A program made the position numbers and the translations under genes. Source: Candidatus Kryptoniota bacterium (GTDB lineage: Bacteria; Bacteroidota; Ignavibacteria; Kryptoniales; JAKASW01). Taken from it: DNA of 64,000 nt. Shown here piece after piece: positions 35,578 to 44,322 of the stretch (position 1 is its first letter; each line of letters starts with the position of its first letter). Location of the stretch: positions 1 to 64,000 of the forward strand of contig DATCTN010000017.1 of assembly GCA_036567965.1 (NCBI GenBank). Reading direction: 5' to 3'. The notes below the pieces were generated by a model that saw only the letters and a program-made list of their open reading frames with translations, was not told where the DNA came from and ran no database searches.

Positions 35578-38500
35578 ATGAAGAAGTTGGCGTTACAGTT
35601 TTGCCTTGCAGCCATCGTGGCTGTGACGGTACAATTCGTCTCCGTCCCGACAGGGAACGGAGGTCAGAAGAAGGTTACGACTCCCACACGAGCAGCACAT
35701 CCTACGCTCCAATCTATAAAGAACAGACACACGTCATCAAAGAAGTCGGGGAATGTCCTCGCATCGATCAGGGGGAAGCGCACATCTTCATTCCGCCGTG
35801 TTTACTTCCCGCACTCGGTGGGCGCGATAACGGTCAACTCCATCGTAGACGAGCCCGCAGTCGACCCGACGCTTGCCGACACCGCGTCGAATGGATTTGT
35901 TACCCTCAGGTCTGCGATCCAGTTTACAAATGCCGCAGCAGGACAGGATACCATCATCGTACCACCCGGTTTGTACAATCTGACGTGGGCGGGACCCGAT
36001 GAAGACACTGCAGCCGCAGGCGACCTCGACATAAACGACAGCCTCGTCATATTGGGGGCGGGAGAAAGTCAGACTGTTATCAACGGAAATACATCGGACA
36101 GGGATTTCGACATCGGGCCTGCCAACTCGAACATTTCGGTGAAAATCACCTCGCTCACGGTGGACGGCGGCTACCCGACCGGAGAGAGCGGGGGAGGAAT
36201 ACAGATGTATGGTGGTACAGTCGAGCTTGACAGCGTGGATGTGGTTCAGAATACCGCCGATCAAAATGGCGGCGGCATCGAGGTCATTTCGGGAACGCTG
36301 ACGATGAATTACGGGATGCTCAGCTCGAACTTCGCGGACTTCAGCGGCAGCAGCTACCAGGGTGGAGGAGCTGACTTCCAGGCAGGGACCGCATCGTTCT
36401 TCAACGTCCATATAGACAGCAACATCGCCGCCAACGGAGGCGGCATCCAGAACGGGGGATCAGGCGCCAATATTTCCTGCAGCTACTGCACTTTCATCGG
36501 CGACAGCACTATTGCAGGCTTTGGATCTGGAGGAGGCGGATTCGATAACGACGACGGCAATTTCACGATGGACCACTGTATCCTCAAACATAACTACGGC
36601 GACTTGTACTCCGGCGCCATCGATATCGACGGAGGCGATTGCTCCGTAATGAACTGCATCATCGACAGCAATTACACGGCGGCATATGTCGGCGGCGTGT
36701 ATACCGGAGGAAACAGCGTCACGATGATGAATGACAGCGTGAGATGGAATTCCGCGGCATTTGACGGCGGAGGAATCGCAGCCAGCGACTCTCTCAGGAT
36801 CTACAACTCTGATGTCAGCTTCAATAGCGTTGGAAACCGCGGCGCAGGAATATTCTTCTACGGAATACCTGTTTATGACACTCTATCGAATGTCAGGATC
36901 TGCGGCAACTCAGCCGCATTAAGCGGAGGCGGAGTCTATCTGAGCGGTCCAGTTTATTTCACCAATGTGGAAGTAGACAGCAACACATCGCTGAGCACAG
37001 GCGGCGGCGTCGAAGACGACATTGGTTTTCTTATATGGTCAGGTGGAACACTGCGAAAGAACACAAGCTCCGGTCCTTCTTCGGCATTTTATTTCAATGG
37101 GTCGTTCGCCGATTCCATAGTCAATGTCGACGCATCAGGCAACGGTTCGAACTTCTTCACAAACAGTTCCAGTCCCGTCTACGTCTCCAGGAACGGTTCA
37201 GTCGCCGCGACTCTCGCTCTGTCATCCGAGACATCTCAGACCGCCGGAGTCAATGGACAGGTTAACGCTAACGGCGCGACTACGACGGTGCGGTTCCTTT
37301 ACGGCACATCGCCCGACTCATTGAAGGACAGCGTCCTCGCGAGCCCCGGCAGTGTGGGCGGCAACTCGGATACTCCCGTCTCCGCCGTCTTGTCCGGATT
37401 ATCGGCGGCTACAACATATTACACGGCTGTCGCAACCACGAGCTCGAACGGATACATAGTCGGCGCGATAGAACAATTCAACACACTCCCGCCCTATTCC
37501 GGTTCGCCGGGGAACGCGCTTAAGTTCGATGGCAGTTCGGACTACGTCAGCGCGCCCGTGCCCACGACCGCCACCTCAGGATTCACCATGGAAGGATGGG
37601 TCAAATGGAACGGCGGCACTCCGAGCAACCAGGTTCTCTTCTACAGCGGTAATACGTCCTCAACCGGGTACGGAATTTTTCTGGACCAGGGCGCGTCGAA
37701 TGCGGCCAGCCTCCTCGCTGGAGGGAATTTCATTCAAGATTCATATTTCACGCTGCCGGTCGGAGCGTGGACACATGTCGCCCTTACGAGAGACGGTTCC
37801 GGTTTGTGGACGCTGTACCTGAACGGGGTGAGTCAAGCTCTTGGAAGCGGCGGACCCAATGTGCCGGCGGGCAATCTCTTTATCGGCGGACACAGCGGCT
37901 TCTCAACTGAGACATTCAACGGGACGATCGACGAGGTTCGCTTCTGGAGCGTCAGCAAAGATTCAAATCAGATCAGGGAAGACATGCACCTCGCGGTGCC
38001 CCCCACCACTTCAAACCTGATCACAGAGTATCAGTTTAACGATTCAACAGGGACCACCGCCTTCGATGTCGTGAGTGGTCAAAACGGCACTTTGTCGAAC
38101 TTCAGTTTCAATACGAGCGATGGATGGGTCACTTCGACCGCGCCTGAGGGAAGCGGCACAAGCGGAGACAGCACCGGCTTCGAGAGCGGGACGGCGAACC
38201 TTGGTCACGTGTCGCTTGCGACGACCGACGCGTTCGATACCACCATCGAGATAACCGCAACTGAAATCGACGAAGTCCCCGATTCACTTCCTCCCAACCC
38301 CGGCGCACTTCTGACCAACCGGTACTGGGTGATAACGCCGTTCGGCATCGCTGGAACGTATTCGACCAACGTTACTTTCACAGTGCCGTCATATTTCACG
38401 GCGAACGGGTCGGAGGCGACTTCAAGCTACACTCTCTTCCATCGAGGTGATGAAGACGACGGAAGCTGGACAACGGCTGTGAGCGGAGCTGCATCGGTAA

Positions 38501-39171
38501 CCGCCACAACAATCACGTTTAACGGGCTAACTTCGTTCAGCCAGTTCATGATAGGTTCATCCGACGTCTCGCTTGCCGTCTCGGTAACGGACTTCATTGC
38601 AAGCACCGACATCGGAAGTGTCACGCTGTCATGGAAGACACGGAGTGAAGTGGGCAACGCCGGGTTCAATTTGATGAGACAGAAGTTAGGTGCCAGCAGT
38701 TGGCAACTGGTAGGAAGCTATACTTCAAACAAGAGCCTCGTCGGTCTCGGGACAAGCAGCACCGGGAAGGACTACCAGTTCACCGACTCCCACGTCTCGT
38801 CAGGCACGACATACATCTACAAGCTGCAGAGTGCGTCGACGAGCGGCACGACGAAAGATATGAACACACTTCAGGTGACAGTCGGCGTTCCGAAGGCTTA
38901 CGCGCTTTATCAGAATTATCCGAACCCATTCAATCCAAGCACGACGATAAGGTTCGATCTCAAACAGACATCGACTGTGACGATCACGGTGTATAATGTT
39001 CTTGGACAGAAAGTGATGGAACAGGATTACGGGACAATGGACGCCGGGAGATACAACGAGACATTCAGCATGAACCGATTCGCAAGCGGCGTGTACTACT
39101 ACAGGATAAGCGCGGTCGGTGTCAACGGCGAAAAGTTCGAGTCGATCAAGAAGCTCGTGCTGATGAAATAA
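35578..39171 (+). CDS. exported beta-helix / LamG protein with T9SS type A sorting domain
   Basis: TTGGAGGTGAA precedes the ATG at 35,578; earlier in-frame starts lack a site. The 1,197-residue protein has a signal peptide (KKLALQFCLAAIVAVTVQFVSV). A CSLREA-like entry segment follows (TLRSAIQFTNAAAGQDTIIV), then a right-handed beta-helix of about 400 residues with Gly-rich turns (GGGIQMYGG, GGGIEVISG, GGGVYLSG). Next come a Fn3-like module, a LamG domain (GFTMEGWVKWNGG ... WTHVALTRDGSGLWTLYLNG) and a C-terminal Fn3 plus sorting domain nearly the same as in the protein at 1,580-6,175 (YALYQNYPNPFNPSTTIRFD). It is probably a surface adhesin or polysaccharide-binding protein. Confidence 0.92.
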   Translation: MKKLALQFCLAAIVAVTVQFVSVPTGNGGQKKVTTPTRAAHPTLQSIKNRHTSSKKSGNVLASIRGKRTSSFRRVYFPHSVGAITVNSIVDEPAVDPTLADTASNGFVTLRSAIQFTNAAAGQDTIIVPPGLYNLTWAGPDEDTAAAGDLDINDSLVILGAGESQTVINGNTSDRDFDIGPANSNISVKITSLTVDGGYPTGESGGGIQMYGGTVELDSVDVVQNTADQNGGGIEVISGTLTMNYGMLSSNFADFSGSSYQGGGADFQAGTASFFNVHIDSNIAANGGGIQNGGSGANISCSYCTFIGDSTIAGFGSGGGGFDNDDGNFTMDHCILKHNYGDLYSGAIDIDGGDCSVMNCIIDSNYTAAYVGGVYTGGNSVTMMNDSVRWNSAAFDGGGIAASDSLRIYNSDVSFNSVGNRGAGIFFYGIPVYDTLSNVRICGNSAALSGGGVYLSGPVYFTNVEVDSNTSLSTGGGVEDDIGFLIWSGGTLRKNTSSGPSSAFYFNGSFADSIVNVDASGNGSNFFTNSSSPVYVSRNGSVAATLALSSETSQTAGVNGQVNANGATTTVRFLYGTSPDSLKDSVLASPGSVGGNSDTPVSAVLSGLSAATTYYTAVATTSSNGYIVGAIEQFNTLPPYSGSPGNALKFDGSSDYVSAPVPTTATSGFTMEGWVKWNGGTPSNQVLFYSGNTSSTGYGIFLDQGASNAASLLAGGNFIQDSYFTLPVGAWTHVALTRDGSGLWTLYLNGVSQALGSGGPNVPAGNLFIGGHSGFSTETFNGTIDEVRFWSVSKDSNQIREDMHLAVPPTTSNLITEYQFNDSTGTTAFDVVSGQNGTLSNFSFNTSDGWVTSTAPEGSGTSGDSTGFESGTANLGHVSLATTDAFDTTIEITATEIDEVPDSLPPNPGALLTNRYWVITPFGIAGTYSTNVTFTVPSYFTANGSEATSSYTLFHRGDEDDGSWTTAVSGAASVTATTITFNGLTSFSQFMIGSSDVSLAVSVTDFIASTDIGSVTLSWKTRSEVGNAGFNLMRQKLGASSWQLVGSYTSNKSLVGLGTSSTGKDYQFTDSHVSSGTTYIYKLQSASTSGTTKDMNTLQVTVGVPKAYALYQNYPNPFNPSTTIRFDLKQTSTVTITVYNVLGQKVMEQDYGTMDAGRYNETFSMNRFASGVYYYRISAVGVNGEKFESIKKLVLMK

Positions 39172-39240
39172 AATCGCCGACCCGGAAAAAGAGCAGAACG
39201 CGGCTCGGAGAGACGGTGCTGGCTTATAAGTCCGATCGCT

Positions 39241-39368
39241 CTGTCTTTCCAACAGAATGAGTCCGTCCGAGTAATCGGACGTATGAACGAGTGGAGGAAG
39301 CTTTCGCATGACTCCACAGTGGTATTATTGGTGAGCAGTTCAAAGGATTACGCATCGTCGGTCGATCC
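39241..39368 (+). repeat. ~160 bp repeat element, copy C (diverged, 3' truncated)
   Basis: The sequence follows copies A and B with GAATGAGTCCGTCCGAGTAA, GAGTGGAGGAA, GACTCCACAGTGGTATTATT and GATTACGCATCGTCG. Its last 21 bases overlap the 3' end of the GIY-YIG gene, so the stop codon of that gene is supplied by the repeat. The terminal ATGACAAA is not reached. Confidence 0.7.
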
Positions 39369-39674
39369 ATGCTCCTCCTCCCCGCATGTTTCATAGTACA
39401 GGTCCCTCCATGCAGCGTTCTCCTTTTCGATTAAATTTATCTTCTTTTGCCTCCGCCAACGTTTCAGTTGCTTTTCTCTTTGGATTGCCGACCAAACATC
39501 CTCTGTCTCCTCGTAATAAACCAGCCGGTCGACGTTGTACCGCTTCGTAAACCCTTCCAGTTTCTTGTGCTCATGTTCGGAGACCCTATGGCACAAGTCC
39601 CCCGTCATGCCGACATACAGGACTCGCGAATCACTTGCCATAATGTATACAAAGTAGGATCGCCCTCTGAACAT
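39348..39674 (-). CDS. GIY-YIG endonuclease family protein (COG2827 type)
   Basis: The ATG at 39,674 has AGGAGG four bases upstream. The 108-residue protein contains the nuclease core: the GIY/YIG pair appears as YFVYIMASDSRVLYVGMTG. The catalytic Arg follows in DLCHRVSEHEHKKLEGFTKRY, and the Glu in AIQREKQLKRWRRQKKINLI. Stand-alone proteins of this type are common in genomes rich in dispersed repeats, but their job is not established. The usual end near WRDLYYE is extended by about 12 residues (CGEEEHGSTDDA) that are partly encoded by repeat copy C. Further copies of the same repeat lie 100 bases upstream of its start. Confidence 0.92.
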   Translation of the reverse strand: MFRGRSYFVYIMASDSRVLYVGMTGDLCHRVSEHEHKKLEGFTKRYNVDRLVYYEETEDVWSAIQREKQLKRWRRQKKINLIEKENAAWRDLYYETCGEEEHGSTDDA

Positions 39675-39770
39675 AAAACCTCCTGAGGACAGCAAAATAA
39701 TGATCGGCATTCCAAATGTCTACTTGATCAGGAGAACCCATCAACGAATTACTTGCCTTTGCGTTTCCGC

Positions 39771-39930
39771 TTTGTCATTCCGACCGAATGAATCCGTCCG
39801 AGTATATCGGACGGATGAGTGAGTGGAGGAATCTTTTATGGGACTCCATAATGGTATTATTGAAGAGTACTCTGGAAGATTTCTCGTCGTCACTTATCGA
39901 ATCCTCATCTGACTCCTCGAAATGACAAAG
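39771..39930 (+). repeat. ~160 bp repeat element, copy A, with terminal inverted repeats
   Basis: It opens with TTTGTCATTCCGACCGA and closes with TCCTCGAAATGACAAAG, giving about 17-base imperfect inverted termini. Inside lie the palindrome TCCGTCCGAGTATATCGGACGGA in part (ends TCCGTCCGA/TCGGACGGA) and the block GAGTACTCTGGAAGATTT. It has no coding capacity. Size and ends resemble a miniature inverted-repeat element. Confidence 0.85.
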
Positions 39931-39940
39931 ATAGTTTTGA

Positions 39941-40099
39941 TTTGTCATTCCGACCGAATGAGTCGGCCCGAGTAATCGGACAGATGAATGAGTGGAGGAA
40001 TCCTCTGCATGACTCTACAAAAGTATCACTGAGGAGTACTCTGGAAGATTTTTCGTCGTCACTGATCCAATCCTCATCCGACTCCTCGAAATGACAAGG
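39941..40099 (+). repeat. ~160 bp repeat element, copy B, tandem to copy A
   Basis: It is about 80-85% identical to copy A by eye over the full length, with the same termini (TTTGTCATTCCGACCGA and TCCTCGAAATGACAAG). Ten bases separate it from copy A. The central palindrome has lost symmetry (GTCGGCCCGAGTAATCGGACAG), and differences between the copies are spread evenly, which points to an old duplication. Confidence 0.85.
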
Positions 40100-41024
40100 G
40101 GCGTTTTATTATTCCAATGAATCTTCATCAAGCCTTGCTGAAGTATCACTGATGATTACTGGAGCAGATTCCATGTAATCACTGCAGCAATGCACTTTAT
40201 CTTTTCTCCAAGCCTGCATCTGAACATCAACATAAACTAGCTCTGTACCATGATTCACGGGGCGTAGTCCCTACACCAAAAGGGATTCTCGCACTCATCT
40301 GCATCGTTACAACCATGTCCGGGCAGCCGGACTTGCGATAGAGGCAGAGCGGTAGACCGTATCGGCCAGTCGTTCCACGGCACAGGGAAATGCCGGAACG
40401 TTAAATCTGCGCCACAGAGTATCGATGCGACATGTCAGGAACACAAAACAGCGTGCCTGCAGGGCCAAATCATCATGCCTTAGCCACATTGCGGCTTTGC
40501 GCGATGTCTCCGTTCCGTGCCGCGGCGGCGCTGCAACGCGCCCGAACGTCAATTCAGCGTGCCACGACCACGATGCAGCTTGGCGCGCCGTCAATCATCC
40601 TGGACGGACCGCGACGCAGCGAGCCTGGAACTGGTTGCATCCTGTCTCAGGTCCGATGTCATATGTCCTGACCCCGTCAGCTCGCATGCGTGCGCAGAAG
40701 AAAGCGCCGTTGAAAGCTGCGGTGACGCGGAAGTCGATGAAGAATCCACCGAAAGATCAATAAGCAGTATGGCATGGAAGGCTGTCCGTCAAAAGCGGGG
40801 AGCCTTCAGATTGATTGACAATGGCGAAGAGTGCAGTTAAATTTCACGCAGAAGCATTAGGGAAAATGCAGCGATGGGTTCCATAAAGAAAATAAACGCC
40901 ATATAGCGTATTTCATCCTATACGGGCAGCATAAACGGCGTTTGTCGTGATTGAAGTAGTTAGCTGCCACGCGGCGTCAGGAGAACTCGGATGATTTATC
41001 CCTTATCTAAGGAGGCATGATAAT
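40100..41024. other. 925-base region without a recognised gene
   Basis: The first part (40,125-40,180) echoes the repeat block AAGTATCACTGA...GATTACT...GCAGATT, perhaps a fourth worn copy. From about 40,310 to 40,700 the sequence is GC-rich, with open frames on both strands that look like composition artefacts. A hairpin with arms AAACGCC and GGCGTTT lies at about 40,892-40,953 and is followed by GTTAGCTGCC. I see no RNA or protein I can name. Confidence 0.4.
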
Positions 41025-41438
41025 ATGAAAGGTATATGTGTCACTGTCATCCTCGCTGTCACATCCTTTGCGTGTTCGAAGGATGCAACTGTGAATGTTA
41101 AGCCCGGGTATGATTACTCGATTGACCAGACTCGGCTTTGCTTCTGCCCCGGGAGTGGCGATTCAGCTCGGATCTACGTTGTCGCGGACACAATTTTCGG
41201 CGCGATCTCCTTATCCGACAATACACCCCTGACAATTTCGCAAAGGACCAGATTCCGAACAATAAAGGGTTTGCTCGATGAAATGGCTCGCTGCGACACA
41301 TCAATTTTTAATATCGAGGTTAGATACGATTCAGTGTATGGTTTCCCTGCATGGTTGTCGATCTATCCAAAACTTTCAAGCGGTCTATACGACGCGAGCT
41401 TAGCTTACTCGACTCACAACTACGCGAAGTACAAGTAA
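41025..41438 (+). CDS. DUF6174-like lipoprotein
   Basis: AAGGAGG precedes the ATG. The 137-residue product has a lipoprotein signal (MKGICVTVILAVTSFAC). It shows a pattern known from DUF6174 proteins: a Cys-x-Cys segment (YSIDQTRLCFCPGSGDSARIYVV), a middle helix region (TIKGLLDEMARCDTSIFNIEVRYDSVYGFPAWLSI) where VRYD...YGFP is the signature, and a short acidic/aromatic end. Function is unknown. It starts about 65 bases after a GTTAGCTGCC sequence, which matters for the cassette hypothesis. Confidence 0.75.
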   Translation: MKGICVTVILAVTSFACSKDATVNVKPGYDYSIDQTRLCFCPGSGDSARIYVVADTIFGAISLSDNTPLTISQRTRFRTIKGLLDEMARCDTSIFNIEVRYDSVYGFPAWLSIYPKLSSGLYDASLAYSTHNYAKYK

Positions 41439-41764
41439 TGCTCCACGTTGCTGGAAGTGCACTCTCTCCCCGTGGACGCCGCGCGGCGACTGACACGCGG
41501 GACAAAGACGCCGACCTGCGTCGCGATGGAGAGCATCGCGATTTCGGTCGAGAAGCTCCCCGACCAAGAGCGTGTCCCGTCCAAATTATTTATATGTCGG
41601 GATGCCGTGAAGCGGCATCGGGACAGGCTATTTATGTATCGCTTCCCCGAAGGGGTCCTTCGGACATGCCGCGCACATAATATAAAGAAGGAGCGCGGCA
41701 CGGACATAGTTCTCGCGGACGTTAGTTGCAATTGCCTTTCGGAGTCAATGAAAGGAGGCTTATT
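41439..41764. other. intergenic region with three strong palindromes
   Basis: No gene is present. Hairpins are a 31-base palindrome at 41,595-41,625 (arms TGTCGGGATGCCG and CGGCATCGGGACA), CCCCGAAGGGG next to GTCCTTCGGAC at 41,646-41,664, and GCCGCGC/GCGCGGC around 41,668-41,699. GTCCTTCGGAC also occurs in the insert within the decayed tRNA copy. The sequence CGCGGACGTTAG at 41,714-41,725 matches the right end of the hairpin at 43,919-44,046. Confidence 0.6.
41595..41664. repeat. cluster of extragenic palindromes
   Basis: The 31-base palindrome at 41,595-41,625 has 13-base arms around TGAAG. Twenty bases later come CCCCGAAGGGG and GTCCTTCGGAC. The latter units match those in the decayed tRNA copy at 10,703-10,810. 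They act as a shared repeat family of this genome; one of them may also end transcription of the upstream lipoprotein gene. Confidence 0.6.
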
Positions 41765-43900
41765 ATGACCTGGTTTGGAAAAATGTTTATCTTCTTATCA
41801 TTCGTTTTGGCATCATTGACCCCCGAGTCGAAAGCTCAATGGGTTCAGACTAATGGCCCTACTGGCGGTTCAGTGAACGCACTTGCGCTCTGTGGGAACA
41901 AACTCTTTGCGTCGACTGCTTATGGCATGTATGTTTCAACGGACAAGGGCAAAATGTGGACGATCGTAAATGGCAGCCCAACGGGCGTGGAAAAGAGCGC
42001 AATTGTTGTCAGTGGATCCGACATCTATACAGGTACCTCTAACCAGGGTGTAGCCATTTCGACCGATGCCGGGTTGACTTGGACAAGTGGTGACAGCGGT
42101 CTGTCTGGCGGCTGGGGGGTGCTCTCTCTCGCAGTGCTTGGAGAAAAAATCTTTGCAGGCACGTACACAGCCGGAGCATTTGTTTCAACGGACAAGGGAG
42201 CAACGTGGAATCATCTTCCTATATCGGCTATGGACATCCGTTCTTTTGCCGTTGTCGGTAAAGAGATTTATGCTGGAACAGCAGATGGCGGCATATTCGG
42301 TTCAACTGACAGTGGTGCGACTTGGGTAGCCATGAACAACGGGTTGACTTATTTGACAGTCTTGTCTATTGCCGTGGAAGGAGACAGCCTATTTGCCGGA
42401 ACAGGTTGCAACGCCGACGGAACTGGGGGCGGAGTGTTCCTTTCTGAAGATGCTGGCATGAGCTGGAAGGCTTTCGGCACAAACCCATCTGAGGAGGGTA
42501 TTTGGGTACTCGCTGTTCTTGGCCAAAACCTCTTTGCAGGCGGATGGGACGGCGGATTGTATCTTTCAAAGAATTCCGATACGTCCTGGACTCCCGTGAA
42601 TTCCGGGCTCACGAATGTCAACATCCATTCATTTGCCATAGACAATGGCGAAATCTTCGTTGCCACGGACGGGGGAGTTTTTGTCTCATCGGACAGTGGG
42701 GTGCAATGGCGACCCGCTAATGCTGGATTGGATTATTCCAGCGTGCAGTCTCTCGTCGCGAATAAAGGTAATCTCTTTGCGGGGACGGAAAACGACGGAG
42801 TCTTTTCTACTACCGACAAAGGCGCCGATTGGATGCCTGTTAACAACGGTCTGGCTACTGGCAGCATCCAATGTCTTGCGGCTGACAGTTCGGATCTATT
42901 TGCAGGAACTCCGTCCGGGGCTTTTCTCTCGACTGATAACGGTGCATCATGGAGCGCCATAGAGAGCGGGCTTCTCAACACAAGTATTCTCGCACTTGCG
43001 ATTAAAGACAGTCAGATTTTTGCCGGAACAGTCGGTGGAATCATTTTATCCACTGACAGGGGGATGAGTTGGAGTCGCGTCAACATAGGTATTTCAAGGA
43101 CTTTTGTCTATTGCGTTCTCTTAAGCGATTCCTATATGCTTGCAGGCACAGACAGCGGCATAGTTCGTTCCACCGACGCCGGCAAAACTTGGATGCCCGT
43201 CGATAGCGGGCTTGACCAATTCAAGGTCCATTGCCTGGCAGGAAATGGGGATGATGTGTTTGCGGCTGCCTGGCACACTGAAGGCGTCCTAGGGGATGAT
43301 GGCGGCACCGTGATCATGCCCGGATCTGGCGTTTACTTCTCCAGGAACGGCGGCGTATCGTGGACTTTTTCGGATAGCGGGCTGACAAATGTGATTGTGA
43401 ATTCTATCGCTGTAAGCGGAATGGACGTATTTGCAGGAACAAACGGCGGCGGAATCTTCGTTTCCAAAAACGCCGGCGTCAGTTGGTGCGCTGTCAATGC
43501 CGGGTTGACGAACCTGAATATTGGAGCACTTGCAATTGTCGGAGATAGTCTTGCTGCGGGTACAGAGGGCAATGGGGTCTGGCTGCGCCCTGTCCCTGAG
43601 ATGACACCGGTGAAAGAAAACCCCTCTCGCATATCTAGAAGCTTCTCACTTCTGCAAAACTATCCTAACCCCTTTAATCCGTCAACTTCAATCAGATACG
43701 AATTGCCAGTGAACAGCTTCGTGACGGTGAAGGTCTATGACGTACTCGGAAGAGAAGTGAAAATATTGATTAATGAACGTCAGAATGCAGGCGACCATTA
43801 CGTGCAATTCAATGCCATGAACTTACCAAGTGGAGTTTACTTCTATCGCCTGCAGGCTGGTACATTCGCAGAAACAAAGAAGCTGATAGTACTCAAATGA
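41765..43900 (+). CDS. exported BNR beta-propeller protein with T9SS type A sorting domain
   Basis: AAAGGAGG precedes the ATG at 41,765. The 711-residue protein has a signal peptide (MFIFLSFVLASLTPESKAQ). It carries about thirteen ~45-residue repeats built around S.D.G..W and ..G..LFAGT, e.g. STDKGATWNHLP, SSDSGVQWRPANAGL and STDAGKTWMPVDSGL. The tail is a T9SS sorting domain (LLQNYPNPFNPSTSIRYELP ... SGVYFYRLQAGTFAETKKLIVLK). The repeat design is that of photosystem-assembly/sortilin-like propellers. A large surface-exposed binding platform is likely; no catalytic residues are evident. Seventeen bases after the stop begins an attC-like hairpin. Confidence 0.92.
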   Translation: MTWFGKMFIFLSFVLASLTPESKAQWVQTNGPTGGSVNALALCGNKLFASTAYGMYVSTDKGKMWTIVNGSPTGVEKSAIVVSGSDIYTGTSNQGVAISTDAGLTWTSGDSGLSGGWGVLSLAVLGEKIFAGTYTAGAFVSTDKGATWNHLPISAMDIRSFAVVGKEIYAGTADGGIFGSTDSGATWVAMNNGLTYLTVLSIAVEGDSLFAGTGCNADGTGGGVFLSEDAGMSWKAFGTNPSEEGIWVLAVLGQNLFAGGWDGGLYLSKNSDTSWTPVNSGLTNVNIHSFAIDNGEIFVATDGGVFVSSDSGVQWRPANAGLDYSSVQSLVANKGNLFAGTENDGVFSTTDKGADWMPVNNGLATGSIQCLAADSSDLFAGTPSGAFLSTDNGASWSAIESGLLNTSILALAIKDSQIFAGTVGGIILSTDRGMSWSRVNIGISRTFVYCVLLSDSYMLAGTDSGIVRSTDAGKTWMPVDSGLDQFKVHCLAGNGDDVFAAAWHTEGVLGDDGGTVIMPGSGVYFSRNGGVSWTFSDSGLTNVIVNSIAVSGMDVFAGTNGGGIFVSKNAGVSWCAVNAGLTNLNIGALAIVGDSLAAGTEGNGVWLRPVPEMTPVKENPSRISRSFSLLQNYPNPFNPSTSIRYELPVNSFVTVKVYDVLGREVKILINERQNAGDHYVQFNAMNLPSGVYFYRLQAGTFAETKKLIVLK

Positions 43901-43918
43901 CGGAACGGGGAACTGCAA

Positions 43919-44046
43919 CTAACATCAGCAACAATGACGCGGATTAAGAGCAGATCGGGGCAGGCTGTCCACAAATAACATATTGACCAAAGGAGTTCGC
44001 TCAATCCGCCTATCGGCGGACTGCATTGTTGCCGCGGACGTTGGCA
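43919..44046 (+). other. attC-like hairpin (integron recombination site candidate), left bracket
   Basis: Outer box CTAAC (43,919-43,923), a 4-base spacer, arm GCAACAATG (43,928-43,936) and a second arm GCGGATT (43,939-43,945) are matched on the other side. The matches are AATCCGC (44,003-44,009), CATTGTTGC (44,024-44,032), a 7-base spacer and GTTGG (44,040-44,044). This AAC...GTT frame with paired inner arms and unequal unpaired spacers is the layout of attC sites. Length (about 125 bases) and position just after a stop codon also fit. The R boxes are not perfect consensus, so the call is provisional. Confidence 0.5.
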
Positions 44047-44272
44047 GCAAGGCTAAACGACCGCACAACCCGACACTTGTAAAGTCATCAGTGGACTGTC
44101 CGCTGACAGTTCACTATTCGGCAGACACAACCGAACTTCCACAGCACAACATCTCTCAGCCAACTTTCGTGAGACAGTCCTTCGTTGACTCATAGAAAAA
44201 TAACGGCTGACGATCATTCGGACTTACAGCCAACCACACATAAAACCTTTCGACAAAAAAATTTGCGAAAAA
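44047..44272. other. non-coding stretch before the arsR promoter
   Basis: The composition is rich in AC dinucleotides (CCGCACAACCCGACACTTG, CACAACCGAACTTCCACAGC). The short reading frames crossing it are not convincing. It looks like flanking sequence brought in with the operon that follows. Confidence 0.4.
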
Positions 44273-44320
44273 TTTGCGTAGTTAGATAACTATACATATA
44301 TTTGTAGTCAAATAGCTACG
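44273..44320 (+). promoter_or_regulatory. Bacteroidota-type promoter with ArsR operator palindromes
   Basis: TTTG (44,273-44,276) and TATATTTG (44,297-44,304) are spaced by 20 bases, close to the Bacteroidota consensus TTTG-N19-TAnnTTTG. The perfect dyad TAGTTAGATAACTA (44,279-44,292) lies between them. A wider inverted repeat GCGTAG ... CTACGC frames 44,276-44,320. Binding of the encoded ArsR-type protein here would block its own operon. The start codon follows within about 12 bases of the likely transcript start. Confidence 0.72.
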
Positions 44321-44322
44321 CA

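Noticed and set aside
35788-36411. 207-codon minus-strand frame
   Set aside because: Antisense to the beta-helix T9SS protein; no ribosome site and no recognisable domain.
39771-40099. CRISPR array
   Set aside because: There are only two or three units of about 160 bases with inverted ends; no short direct repeats with unique spacers and no cas genes.
40307-40763. Frames on both strands in the GC-rich stretch (95 and 112 codons)
   Set aside because: Composition rich in Arg, Ala, Trp and Cys without pattern; the two overlap each other and neither has a convincing start signal.
40892-40968. Possible attC site upstream of the DUF6174 gene
   Set aside because: The AAACGCC/GGCGTTT stem and GTTAGCTGCC are present, but the outer AAC box and proper spacing are missing.
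41417-41725. Possible third attC site ending in CGCGGACGTTAG
   Set aside because: The right end matches the site at 44,033, but no complementary left arm with an AAC box is found within a plausible 60-150 bases.
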